Source of the DNA: Desulfobulbaceae bacterium
GTDB lineage: Bacteria > Desulfobacterota > Desulfobulbia > Desulfobulbales > Desulfobulbaceae
NCBI GenBank assembly: GCA_027011235.1
Contig: JALVAI010000461.1
Span: forward strand, 1 to 5,465
DNA length: 5,465 bases
Reading direction: 5' to 3'
A model generated the notes under the pieces. That model saw nothing but the letters and a program-made list of their open reading frames with translations, did no database searches and was not told the origin of the DNA. Positions 1 through 5,228 of this stretch are shown here, piece after piece. The position numbers and the translations under genes were made by a program. Each line of letters starts with the position of its first letter. Position 1 is the stretch's first letter.

Positions 1-1
1 C

Positions 2-277
2 GGCGCCCTGATTGCCGCCGCCTATATGTTCCGGATGTTTCTCACCGTGACCTGGGGCAAGGGCGGGGACCCGAAGCTTGCCCGTGACATTAATCTCAGG
101 GAATGGGCCAGCCTGCTGCCGCCGGCCCTCTTGGTGGTCCTGTTTGGATTTTACCCGGCGCCGCTGCTCAGGATAATGAATCCTGTGCTGGAGGCGATTA
201 TAACAAGACTACCCATGGAAAAGAGCATTGATGTTGCGGCAATGATCAGTCATTCGCTGCATGGTTTTCTCAATTAG
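2..277 (+). CDS. nuoM: NADH-quinone oxidoreductase subunit M, C-terminal end (partial)
   Basis: This is the last 91 residues of a protein whose start lies before the window; the frame is open from base 2 to the TAG at 275-277. It has the hydrophobic, Pro/Gly-rich tail of the antiporter-like complex I subunits. One membrane segment ends at the GALIAAAYMFRMF stretch, a polar loop follows (GKGGDPKLARDINLREW), then a last helix (WASLLPPALLVVLFGFYPAP) and a short soluble tail. The loop, the GFYPAP motif and the position directly before nuoN point to NuoM, the membrane-arm subunit that takes part in proton translocation. NuoL or an Mrp/hydrogenase-type homologue has a similar end and cannot be fully excluded from this fragment. 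Unusually for nuoM-nuoN, which normally abut, a gap of 292 bp follows. Confidence 0.82.
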   Translation, partial: GALIAAAYMFRMFLTVTWGKGGDPKLARDINLREWASLLPPALLVVLFGFYPAPLLRIMNPVLEAIITRLPMEKSIDVAAMISHSLHGFLN

Positions 278-569
278 TACCCTACTCCTTAATTCCTGTC
301 ATAAAAAACAGGTAAGCGTAGACTCTGAGAAAATTTTATAAAGAAAAAATAGTTATTTTAACCGGTTGTCTCGTTATATTGCACATGGAACATAATTGTT
401 GCATGTTCTGTAGGGGCGAATTTATTCGCCTGAGAAAAGCGTTCTTTTATCTGGAATGGTTTCCCCAGGGCAGCTGAAGCCTCCCCTACAGACTTGGGTT
501 GCAGGCAAGGCCCGCATCAGGATTTATAATTCCAGGTCCGGTTGACAACAGATAACAAGAGGACGATAG
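278..569. other. Non-coding gap between nuoM and nuoN
   Basis: This 292-bp stretch holds no plausible gene. The first part (about 300-400) is AT-rich. A small inverted repeat, CCTGT/ACAGG (295-299 and 308-312), lies just after nuoM but has no T-tract, so it is not a convincing terminator. The second part contains the inverted-repeat element at 407-492. A weak promoter-like pair, TTGTCT (366-371) and CATAAT (391-396), has a 19-bp spacer; I would not rely on it. The nuoN ribosome-binding site, AAGAGGA at 557-563, lies at the right end, 6 nt before its ATG. Confidence 0.6.
407..492. repeat. 86-bp inverted-repeat element, MITE- or REP-like
   Basis: The element is bounded by TCTGTAGGGG (407-416) and its exact reverse complement CCCCTACAGA (483-492). 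Just inside the left end lies a second perfect dyad, GGCGAAT-TT-ATTCGCC (415-430). No ORF lies inside and no clear target-site duplication flanks the ends. The hexamer GTTGCA occurs on both sides (398-403 and 498-503) but is offset from the ends and may be chance. Perfect terminal repeats around a short non-coding core, sitting in an otherwise tight operon, suggest a dispersed non-autonomous repeat. The copy number in the genome cannot be seen from here. Confidence 0.55.
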
Positions 570-1967
570 ATGTTTAACGGTATATTACCCGAAATTATAA
601 TCAGTATAGCCGCATTATTTTTCTTTGGCTGCGCCCTGTTTGACTATAAAAAAATATTTCCCTGGGCCGTTGGTTTCGGGGTTGCGGCAACCCTTGCCAA
701 TCTTGTCAGTCTGCACGAACAGCACAGCTTTTTCCATGGCGCCTTTATGGTGGATGGGTTCAGCCGTTTTTTCAGTTTCCTGATCTGCGCCTCCTTTCTT
801 CTTGCCTGTGTTATTGCCGGCAGGCTTCGCCAGACCGACCAGGAAAAGACGGGTGAGTTTTTCTTCTTTGTTGCCATCGGCACCCTGGGCCTTCTGATCG
901 TTACCGGGGCAACCGAGCTGCTGACCCTGTTCATCGGCCTGGAGATTTCTTCCTATCCCCTGTTTATTGTTGCCTCTTATCGGAAAGGTTTGGGATTTCA
1001 GTTTGAGTCGGTTGCCAAGTACATGGTGTTCGGGGCTGTGTCGATGGCCTTTATGCTTTACGGCATCACCTATATGTACGGCGCCTTTGGTTCCACCTTT
1101 TTTGCCGATATCATCCCCGCCATTGCCAACCATCTCGATGATCCCATGGCCATTTTGGGCGTCATCCTGTTTATGGCCGGTCTGCTGTACAAGCTTGCCG
1201 CCTTCCCCTTTCATTTCTGGGCCCCGGATGTCTATGCTGGCGCCGCCGTTGAGGTGGTGGCCTTTATTGCCGCTCTTCCCAAGCTCGCCGCCGTGGCCCT
1301 TCTGGTGCGGGTTTCTTCCATGTTCATGGGAATGGACGGTCTGGTTCCGGTTTTGACCATCCTTTCCATTCTCTCCATGACCCTGGGTAACCTGATGGCC
1401 CTGGCCCAGAATGAACTGAAACGGCTGCTGGCCTATTCGGCGGTCTCCCATGCCGGTTATATTATGCTCGGATTACTGGCTCCCGGTAACGGCGGGCTGC
1501 AGGCTGCCCTGTTTTACGGGGCCGTATATGCGCTTATGACCCTGGCCGCCTTTCTGGTTGCCATCGAGGTGGCAGGAGATGAGCATGATATTCCCCTGGA
1601 AAACCTGCGCGGCCTGTGGAAACGGTCGCCAAGCCTTGCCATCATGCTGGCGGTCACCTTTATTTCCCTGGCCGGACTGCCGCCCATGGCTGGTTTTACC
1701 GGCAAGCTTTTTCTGATCATGTCCGTCTGGAAGGCCGGATATTTCTGGCCGGTACTTGCCGCTGTCCTCAACACCCTGCTCGGGAGCTTCTACTACCTGC
1801 GGGTGATTAAAATTTCCCTGGTCGGCGGCCGGGAGGAGGAAGAACCACTGTCGTTGCCGGTATATGTGCGTCCTCTGGCCGTTGCCCTTGGCCTGTTGAT
1901 TCTCTATCTGGGTCTGATGCCCGGTTCACTGCTCAACCTTGCCGGCGGTGCCATAGCCGGTTTGTAG
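570..1967 (+). CDS. nuoN: NADH-quinone oxidoreductase subunit N
   Basis: This is a complete 465-residue, very hydrophobic protein, close to the usual 470-490 residues for NuoN. It is one of the three antiporter-like membrane subunits of complex I and helps couple quinone reduction to proton pumping. The family's key charged residues are visible: Glu125 in GLEISSYPLF (TM5), Lys208 in LLYKLAAFPFHFWAPDVYAG (TM7), Lys238 in ALPKLAAVALL (TM8) and Lys379 in MAGFTGKLFLI (TM12). These correspond to the E. coli NuoN residues Glu133, Lys217, Lys247 and Lys395. The NELKRLLAYSAVSHAGY motif (281-297) is also typical of the family. The ATG at 570 is preceded by AAGAGGA at 6-nt spacing. The gene follows nuoM after an unusually long gap and ends about 30 nt before a strong terminator, so it is probably the last gene of its operon. 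Confidence 0.97.
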   Translation: MFNGILPEIIISIAALFFFGCALFDYKKIFPWAVGFGVAATLANLVSLHEQHSFFHGAFMVDGFSRFFSFLICASFLLACVIAGRLRQTDQEKTGEFFFFVAIGTLGLLIVTGATELLTLFIGLEISSYPLFIVASYRKGLGFQFESVAKYMVFGAVSMAFMLYGITYMYGAFGSTFFADIIPAIANHLDDPMAILGVILFMAGLLYKLAAFPFHFWAPDVYAGAAVEVVAFIAALPKLAAVALLVRVSSMFMGMDGLVPVLTILSILSMTLGNLMALAQNELKRLLAYSAVSHAGYIMLGLLAPGNGGLQAALFYGAVYALMTLAAFLVAIEVAGDEHDIPLENLRGLWKRSPSLAIMLAVTFISLAGLPPMAGFTGKLFLIMSVWKAGYFWPVLAAVLNTLLGSFYYLRVIKISLVGGREEEEPLSLPVYVRPLAVALGLLILYLGLMPGSLLNLAGGAIAGL

Positions 1968-1995
1968 ACGACTGTTACGGCGTTAAATAAGATAC

Positions 1996-2036
1996 AAAAA
2001 AAAGGGGGGACCGGCTTTTGCCGGCCCCCCCTTTTT
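1996..2036. terminator. Bidirectional intrinsic terminator between convergent genes
   Basis: The sequence is A8-GGGGGG-A-CCGGC-TTTT-GCCGG-CCCCCCC-T5. CCGGC (2011-2015) pairs with GCCGG (2020-2024) around a TTTT loop, and G6 (2004-2009) pairs with C6 (2026-2031). A2010 opposite C2025 is a mismatch in plus-strand RNA and a G-U wobble in minus-strand RNA. The T5 on the right serves nuoN, and the A8 on the left becomes a U8 tract for the minus-strand transcript ending at 2062. It therefore works in both directions, probably better for the minus strand. Confidence 0.93.
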
Positions 2037-2061
2037 GATTGAGCTATGTTGGATACGTTTC

Positions 2062-2388
2062 TTAGTCGAGCTTTTCCATCTCCCGACCGCAGCAGTTGGG
2101 CACCGAATCTCCTGGTTTTAAGTGGGCGTACTTGTTACAGATCGCGCAGTAGACCGTGCATTCTTCATCTACCGTGTCCTCGCTGTAATGGGTCTGGCCG
2201 CCGGGAACGTTTTCGATCACAAAGCGGGCAATATTTGATTTGGTCGGAATAAACTCGCCGATTGGTTCCAGCTTTTTCGAGTCCTGGACACAGTCGACCA
2301 CCACCCGCCACAGGGTCTCCATATCAGCTGTTTCCTGCGGAGTTTCCGGATGAAATTCAACAACATTTTTATCGACAATTATTTTCAT
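2062..2388 (-). CDS. Small Cys-rich protein with desulforedoxin-like C-terminal Cys4 motif, function unknown
   Basis: The protein is 108 residues, soluble, with no signal peptide; I do not recognise the full-length family. The N-terminal ~75 residues (MKIIVDKNVVEFHPETPQET onward) look like a small alpha/beta domain with one Cys (C33). The C-terminus carries C81-A-I-C84, 14 residues, then C99-C100-G. This is nearly the CX2C-X15-CCG pattern of desulforedoxin and of the N-terminal domain of the desulfoferrodoxin in this window, which binds Fe in a Cys4 site. A further Cys, C77, lies just before it. The ATG has an AGGAGA ribosome-binding site at 2393-2398. The gene starts 27 nt after the flavodiiron stop codon, so the two are almost certainly cotranscribed, and the bidirectional terminator follows. 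A role as electron carrier or accessory factor to the oxygen reductase is inference; a structural zinc ribbon is the alternative. Confidence 0.85.
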   Translation of the reverse strand: MKIIVDKNVVEFHPETPQETADMETLWRVVVDCVQDSKKLEPIGEFIPTKSNIARFVIENVPGGQTHYSEDTVDEECTVYCAICNKYAHLKPGDSVPNCCGREMEKLD

Positions 2389-2415
2389 TTATTCTCCTGA
2401 TGTTTTCTTGATGAC

Positions 2416-3645
2416 TTAGATAATATCCTCAACCGAGCTGATCTCCTTGCCTGCCAGAAAATCCTTCAGGGTTTGGCCGATAGTGTTACCGAGCTGGATA
2501 CACTCGTCAAGATTGCTCTTTTCCGGAACATACTGCACCTTGAGTCCCGGGTGACAGATGGTGAATTTCATTTCGGTCATGGCCTTGTTCATCAGTTTAA
2601 CGGCCTCGCCAGACCAGCCATAGGACCCAAAGGCAGCCCCTATCTTGTTGGTCGGCCGCAGTCCGCGCATATACATCAGAAAACCGGCCATGCGCGGCAA
2701 CATGCCGTTGTTGAGCGTCGGACAGCCCAGGACAATGGCGCTGGCCTCCAGCACATCGGTCATGACATCGCTGCGGTGGTTGACCTGCAGGTTGATCATC
2801 TTATAGGGAATATCCTGCTCCTGCAGTCCCTCGGCAATTCCCTTGGCCATCAAGCGGGTGGAATCCCACATGGTATCGTAGATGATCAGGGCGTTACCCT
2901 TGCCTTCGTGGACGCACCAGCGGCCATAGGCCTCCAGAATTTTATCGATATGCGTGCGCCAGACAACACCGTGGTCCGGGGCGATCATCTTGATGGGGAG
3001 GTTCATCTCCGCAACCTTGGCCAGCAGCTTTTTCACCAGCGGCGAGTAGAGAGTGAGAATATTGGCATAATACTTGGTTGCCTCATGCATCAAAACCTCA
3101 AGGTTGACCTCATCGTCAAACCGTTCGCTGGTGGCAAGGTGCTCGCCAAAGGCATCGCTGGAAAAGAGGATCTGGTCTTCCTTGACATAGGTAAACATTG
3201 AATCAGGCCAGTGCAGCATTCGTGTTTCCAGGAAGCTTAAGGTTTTTTCACCAAGGCTGATTTCTTCACCCGGGCTGATGACGTGATAGGGCCAGTCCTC
3301 CTGGTGAAAATGACTGAGCAGGGCCTTTTGCCCCATTTTGGAACAGATAATTTTTTCGGGGTTGATCTCCTGCACCACCTCGGGCAGAGATCCCGAATGA
3401 TCCATTTCCACGTGATTGACAACGATATAGTCGATTTTGGCGGGATCGATGATGTTGCGGATATGGTGCATGAGTTCATTGCGGTACGGCTTTTTCACCG
3501 TGTCAATGAGGGTGATTTTTTCATCGATTATCAGGTAGGCGTTATAGGTCGTTCCCCGGTTGGTCGAGTAGCCGTGGAAGTCACGGGTAAGCCAGTCTAT
3601 GGCGCCAACCCAATAGACATTTTCAGCAAGTTCAATCGGTTTCAC
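2416..3645 (-). CDS. roo: Flavodiiron protein, rubredoxin:oxygen oxidoreductase (class A)
   Basis: This is a 409-residue cytoplasmic enzyme that reduces O2 to water, and in some relatives NO to N2O, with electrons from rubredoxin. The N-terminal beta-lactamase-like domain (about 1-250) carries the di-iron ligands H78, E80, D82 (NHVEMDHSG), H145 (LHWPDS), D164 (SSDAFG) and H225 (PDHG). All six sit one position before the numbering I recall for Desulfovibrio gigas ROO. The C-terminal flavodoxin domain (about 252-395) has the FMN phosphate-loop region YDTMWDSTRLMA (256-267). There is no fused rubredoxin domain, so it is class A and needs a separate donor; two rubredoxins are encoded upstream. 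The start is GTG (3643-3645), chosen because a strong AAGGAGGA precedes it at 5-nt spacing. The 108-residue Cys-rich protein follows after 27 nt. O2 rather than NO as substrate is inferred from context. Confidence 0.97.
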   Translation of the reverse strand: MKPIELAENVYWVGAIDWLTRDFHGYSTNRGTTYNAYLIIDEKITLIDTVKKPYRNELMHHIRNIIDPAKIDYIVVNHVEMDHSGSLPEVVQEINPEKIICSKMGQKALLSHFHQEDWPYHVISPGEEISLGEKTLSFLETRMLHWPDSMFTYVKEDQILFSSDAFGEHLATSERFDDEVNLEVLMHEATKYYANILTLYSPLVKKLLAKVAEMNLPIKMIAPDHGVVWRTHIDKILEAYGRWCVHEGKGNALIIYDTMWDSTRLMAKGIAEGLQEQDIPYKMINLQVNHRSDVMTDVLEASAIVLGCPTLNNGMLPRMAGFLMYMRGLRPTNKIGAAFGSYGWSGEAVKLMNKAMTEMKFTICHPGLKVQYVPEKSNLDECIQLGNTIGQTLKDFLAGKEISSVEDII

Positions 3646-3650
3646 GTGTT

Positions 3651-3658
3651 TCCTCCTT
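3651..3658 (-). promoter_or_regulatory. Ribosome-binding site of the flavodiiron gene
   Basis: The minus strand reads AAGGAGGA followed by AACAC and the GTG start. It is a near-complete match to the anti-Shine-Dalgarno sequence and fixes the GTG at 3645 as the start. Confidence 0.85.
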
Positions 3659-3669
3659 GTTTTCTACGA

Positions 3670-3689
3670 TTTTCCCCATCCAGGGAAAA
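3670..3689 (-). promoter_or_regulatory. Palindrome or hairpin in the flavodiiron leader
   Basis: On the minus strand the sequence is TTTTCCC, a 6-nt centre TGGATG, and GGGAAAA: a perfect dyad with 7-bp arms. It ends 24 nt before the GTG start of roo, just upstream of the ribosome-binding site and just downstream of an AT-rich TATATTTTTT run. It could be a protein-binding operator or a 5'-UTR stem-loop. It is not a terminator, because no U-tract follows. No sigma-70 promoter with a good -35 box is apparent beside it. Confidence 0.45.
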
Positions 3690-3803
3690 AATATATGGAT
3701 CTTGTGGATGATCGGTGGACTAACATGAAACAGCCAGGACAAAAGCCCTTTTTGTTATTTATGGAGCGGGCTGGTTATGACTGTTTCTGCTGGTTTTGTT
3801 TGC

Positions 3804-4151
3804 TCAGAAGGTGATAACGTTATATCCCCTGTCAATGTAGTCGGACATGGCAGGGTGACCTGACATGTCACCAATGAGTTCAATGCCGGAATCGGTAACT
3901 GCCTGGGCAACGCCAAGCTTGTTGGAGCAGGCGCGGCAGGCGCCAACGATAATTCCCTGCTTCTGTGCTTTTGTAAACAGCTGGTGGAGAAAATGGTCGG
4001 GTTTGATCATTTCCGGGACCAGTTTGACCGCCTCTCCCTCGATGACGATTTTACCCTCCATGCCCCTGTCGTTACAATCAAGACCGTTGAGCAGGACGTG
4101 GATAAAACACATGGGGTCACCGCGAAAGGCAAAGATTACTGTTTTTTTCAT
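3804..4151 (-). CDS. DsrE-like (DsrE/DsrF superfamily) small protein
   Basis: This is a 115-residue soluble protein starting MKKTVIFAFRGDPMCFIHVL. It has the DsrE/F-type alpha/beta pattern: a first hydrophobic strand (VIFAF), then a helix with Cys15, KIVIEGEAVKLVPE (34-47), GIIVGACRACSNKLG (66-80), a GIELIG strand (89-94), and an ending that includes GYNVITF. Four Cys are present (C15, C26, C72, C75), the last two as a CRAC pair after a strand, where many DsrE-type sulfur-carrier proteins keep a functional Cys. The ATG at 4151 is preferred, with a modest GAGAGA site (4157-4162); an upstream TTG at 4190 would add 13 residues but begins inside the hairpin at 4181-4226. It lies between the rubredoxin terminator and roo, with a 158-bp gap to roo. 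A sulfur-transfer or thiol-redox role is inferred from the family; no specific partner is known. Confidence 0.85.
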   Translation of the reverse strand: MKKTVIFAFRGDPMCFIHVLLNGLDCNDRGMEGKIVIEGEAVKLVPEMIKPDHFLHQLFTKAQKQGIIVGACRACSNKLGVAQAVTDSGIELIGDMSGHPAMSDYIDRGYNVITF

Positions 4152-4180
4152 GGCTATCTCTCGGTAATTTAAATGTTCCG

Positions 4181-4226
4181 GGTATTGCAAGATGGACAGA
4201 TCAGATACTGTTCATCTTGCAATATC
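4181..4226. repeat. Long near-perfect inverted repeat (19-bp-arm hairpin)
   Basis: A perfect 12-bp dyad, TATTGCAAGATG (4183-4194) and CATCTTGCAATA (4213-4224), continues inward after one mismatch with ACAG/CTGT (4196-4199 and 4208-4211), leaving the 8-nt centre ATCAGATA. In plus-strand RNA the imperfect positions G4195/U4212 and G4182/U4225 are G-U wobbles and G4181-C4226 also pairs, giving a continuous 19-bp stem. In minus-strand RNA the same positions are A-C mismatches. No T-tract follows on either side, so it is not a standard terminator. It lies about 30 nt upstream of the DsrE-like start codon and may be an operator, a processing site or a small repeat element. Confidence 0.7.
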
Positions 4227-4229
4227 AGG

Positions 4230-4264
4230 AAAAGGCAACCACGCCGCTTGCCGGCGTGATTGCC
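4230..4264 (-). terminator. Intrinsic terminator after the classical rubredoxin gene
   Basis: In minus-strand RNA, GGCAA-U-CACGCCG (4264-4252) pairs with CGGCGUG-G-UUGCC (4246-4234) around a 5-nt loop (4251-4247). With a U-G wobble this is a 13-bp stem. It is followed by UUUU (4233-4230). The stem begins 10 nt after the rubredoxin stop codon. The U-tract is short, so some read-through into the DsrE-like gene is possible. Confidence 0.75.
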
Positions 4265-4274
4265 TGGGTGGTCA

Positions 4275-4433
4275 CTATGCCTCTTCAAATTCGTCTTTGT
4301 CGGCTCCGCAGACAGGGCAGACCCAGTCATCAGGTACATCATCAAACGATGTGCCAGGTTCAACGCCGTTTGCCGGATCACCTGCCTCCGGATCATACTC
4401 ATAGCCACAGACGAGACATCTATACTTTTTCAC
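4275..4433 (-). CDS. rub: Rubredoxin, classical CX2C type
   Basis: This 52-residue protein begins MKKYRCLVCGYEYDPEAGDP and is a textbook rubredoxin: CLVCG (Cys6, Cys9) and CPVCG (Cys39, Cys42) bind one Fe in a Cys4 site, and the aromatic core residues Tyr11, Tyr13, Phe30 and Trp37 are present. The length equals that of Desulfovibrio rubredoxins. It is a cytoplasmic one-electron carrier and the expected donor to the flavodiiron protein and to desulfoferrodoxin. The start is GTG (4431-4433), supported by AGGAGG at 4441-4446 with 7-nt spacing; the ATG a few bases upstream is followed at once by TAA. It follows the CX4C rubredoxin by 27 nt, so the two are cotranscribed, and an intrinsic terminator lies right after it. 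A search for ATG-started ORFs would miss this gene. Confidence 0.96.
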   Translation of the reverse strand: MKKYRCLVCGYEYDPEAGDPANGVEPGTSFDDVPDDWVCPVCGADKDEFEEA

Positions 4434-4440
4434 TTTACAT

Positions 4441-4446
4441 CCTCCT
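4441..4446 (-). promoter_or_regulatory. Ribosome-binding site of the classical rubredoxin
   Basis: The minus strand reads AGGAGG, then ATGTAAA, then the GTG start. It settles the GTG at 4433 as the start, because the ATG inside the spacer runs directly into a stop codon. Confidence 0.85.
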
Positions 4447-4460
4447 AAAAAAATTAAATA

Positions 4461-4670
4461 TCATGCATTGTCGTCCCGGACAGAACCGGGACCGGCAAGG
4501 GGTTTAAAGGCGGCTTTGGTTGCACCACAGACAGGACAACGCCATTCATCTGGAAGATCGGCAAACGCGGTCCCTTTTTTGATTTTTCCCTTTCGGTCCC
4601 CCTTGTCCGGATTATAGATATATCCGCAGTTGGGGGTTTGACACTGGTACATCTCCTCGGGATTGGCCAT
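4461..4670 (-). CDS. Rubredoxin-like protein, CX4C type (Rd-2 like)
   Basis: This 69-residue protein starts MANPEEMYQCQTPNCGYIYN. The second iron-binding knuckle is normal, CPVCGA (Cys45, Cys48), with the DLPDEWRCPVCG sequence typical of rubredoxins. The first is CQTPNCG (Cys10, Cys15), with four residues between the cysteines instead of two. A CX4C spacing marks a second rubredoxin family known from Desulfovibrio. The C-terminus (about 55-69) extends past the usual rubredoxin end with a charged tail (GSVRDDNA). The ATG at 4670 is chosen over an in-frame TTG at 4676 because AGGAGA (4678-4683) is 7 nt upstream of the ATG but only 1 nt from the TTG. It lies between desulfoferrodoxin (103-nt gap) and the classical rubredoxin (27-nt gap), probably in one transcript. 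A distinct redox partner or potential from the neighbouring rubredoxin is inference. Confidence 0.93.
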   Translation of the reverse strand: MANPEEMYQCQTPNCGYIYNPDKGDRKGKIKKGTAFADLPDEWRCPVCGATKAAFKPLAGPGSVRDDNA

Positions 4671-4710
4671 ACACAAATCTCCTGGTTATACCTGTTGAAC
4701 GTTGTTGGTC

Positions 4711-4734
4711 CCGTGGTAACTGCTAATTACACGG
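4711..4734 (-). other. Imperfect hairpin between desulfoferrodoxin and the CX4C rubredoxin
   Basis: CCGTG-(G)-TAA (4711-4719) pairs with TTACACGG (4727-4734), with one bulged base and a 7-nt loop. GGT (4707-4709) and ACC (4736-4738) extend it after one mismatch. No U-tract follows in the direction of transcription. In the 103-nt intercistronic gap it may be an mRNA stability or processing structure, or chance. Confidence 0.35.
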
Positions 4735-4773
4735 AACCTACCTGGCACACAACCTTCACTGCACTGATTTTGA

Positions 4774-5148
4774 TCATGATTTCCAGTGACCATGCAGGTT
4801 ACAGTATGCCCTGGCCGTGACCTCTGATGCCTCGACACAGAAAGTTGCCTCCGGAGCATCGCCCGGCGAAAGGTTCTGACGGTAGACCTTGCCGTCGGCA
4901 ACAAGTTCAATCCACTCGATCCAGTGTTTTTCTTCCATTGGGTGGGCAACAGAACCAACACTGACCTTATAGCCGTTGTCAACCCTGGTGACCACGGGAA
5001 CATGTTTTTCCTGGGCAGCATCAACGGTGTTTTCTGTCATAAGGTCCATGGGCTGACCGCAGCAGACCAGCTCACCGGCGCCGGTGTGCAGGACTTCAAC
5101 GATATTTCCGCAAAGAGGGCATTTATAGATTTCGTTTTTATTGGTCAT
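4774..5148 (-). CDS. dfx: Desulfoferrodoxin (two-iron superoxide reductase)
   Basis: This 124-residue cytoplasmic enzyme reduces superoxide to hydrogen peroxide without making O2, with rubredoxin as the usual electron donor. The N-terminal desulforedoxin domain (about 1-37) has C10-PLC13 and C29-C30-G for the Fe(Cys)4 centre I. The catalytic domain (about 40-124) has all centre II ligands: H49, H69, H75, C116 and H119, in EKHVP, GSVAHP, EEKHW and CNLHGHW. The active-site Glu47 and Lys48 of the E-K-H motif are also present. These positions match the numbering I recall for the Desulfarculus baarsii enzyme, so the protein is complete and probably active. The ATG at 5148 has AGGAGA at 5157-5162, 7-nt spacing. 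It lies between the peroxiredoxin, which could remove its product, and two rubredoxins, which could feed it electrons. Confidence 0.98.
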   Translation of the reverse strand: MTNKNEIYKCPLCGNIVEVLHTGAGELVCCGQPMDLMTENTVDAAQEKHVPVVTRVDNGYKVSVGSVAHPMEEKHWIEWIELVADGKVYRQNLSPGDAPEATFCVEASEVTARAYCNLHGHWKS

Positions 5149-5189
5149 GGTGTGATCTCCTGGTTGAGTAAATAAATAGGTTTTTTCCC

Positions 5190-5212
5190 TGCCACGGGCA
5201 AGGGCCGTGGCA
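5190..5212 (-). other. Hairpin between peroxiredoxin and desulfoferrodoxin
   Basis: TGCCACGG (5190-5197) and CCGTGGCA (5205-5212) form a perfect 8-bp stem with a 7-nt loop. In the direction of transcription the stem is followed by GGGAAAAAAC rather than a U-tract, so it is not a standard intrinsic terminator. It may protect or separate the peroxiredoxin and desulfoferrodoxin parts of one transcript, or partly attenuate it. Confidence 0.5.
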
Positions 5213-5228
5213 AACTGTGTTATCGTGA

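Noticed and set aside
542..570. A TTGACA box just before nuoN with GATAGA 17 bp downstream
   Set aside because: The -10 candidate is poor and overlaps the start codon, so transcription would begin inside the coding sequence; the good ribosome-binding site argues for a leader made from upstream.
615..1451. A 278-codon open frame antisense to nuoN
   Set aside because: It lies wholly inside a clear nuoN, its product is low-complexity and Gly/Lys/His/Gln-rich as expected from the complement of a hydrophobic membrane gene, and it resembles no known protein.
2473..3201. A 242-codon open frame antisense to the flavodiiron gene
   Set aside because: The flavodiiron frame has every expected catalytic residue; the opposite frame has no recognisable motif and is a codon-bias shadow.
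3720..3745. ACAAAA/TTTTGT dyad around GCCCT after the DsrE-like gene, considered as a terminator
   Set aside because: The stem is short and only A-T paired, with no following U-tract in the minus-strand direction.
4169..4408. A 79-codon minus-strand frame overlapping the rubredoxin gene
   Set aside because: It is the rubredoxin region read in the wrong frame and continues through the terminator and the long hairpin; the GTG-started rubredoxin frame explains this region.
4686..5024. A 112-codon minus-strand frame overlapping desulfoferrodoxin
   Set aside because: It is out of frame with a complete desulfoferrodoxin and shows no family signature.
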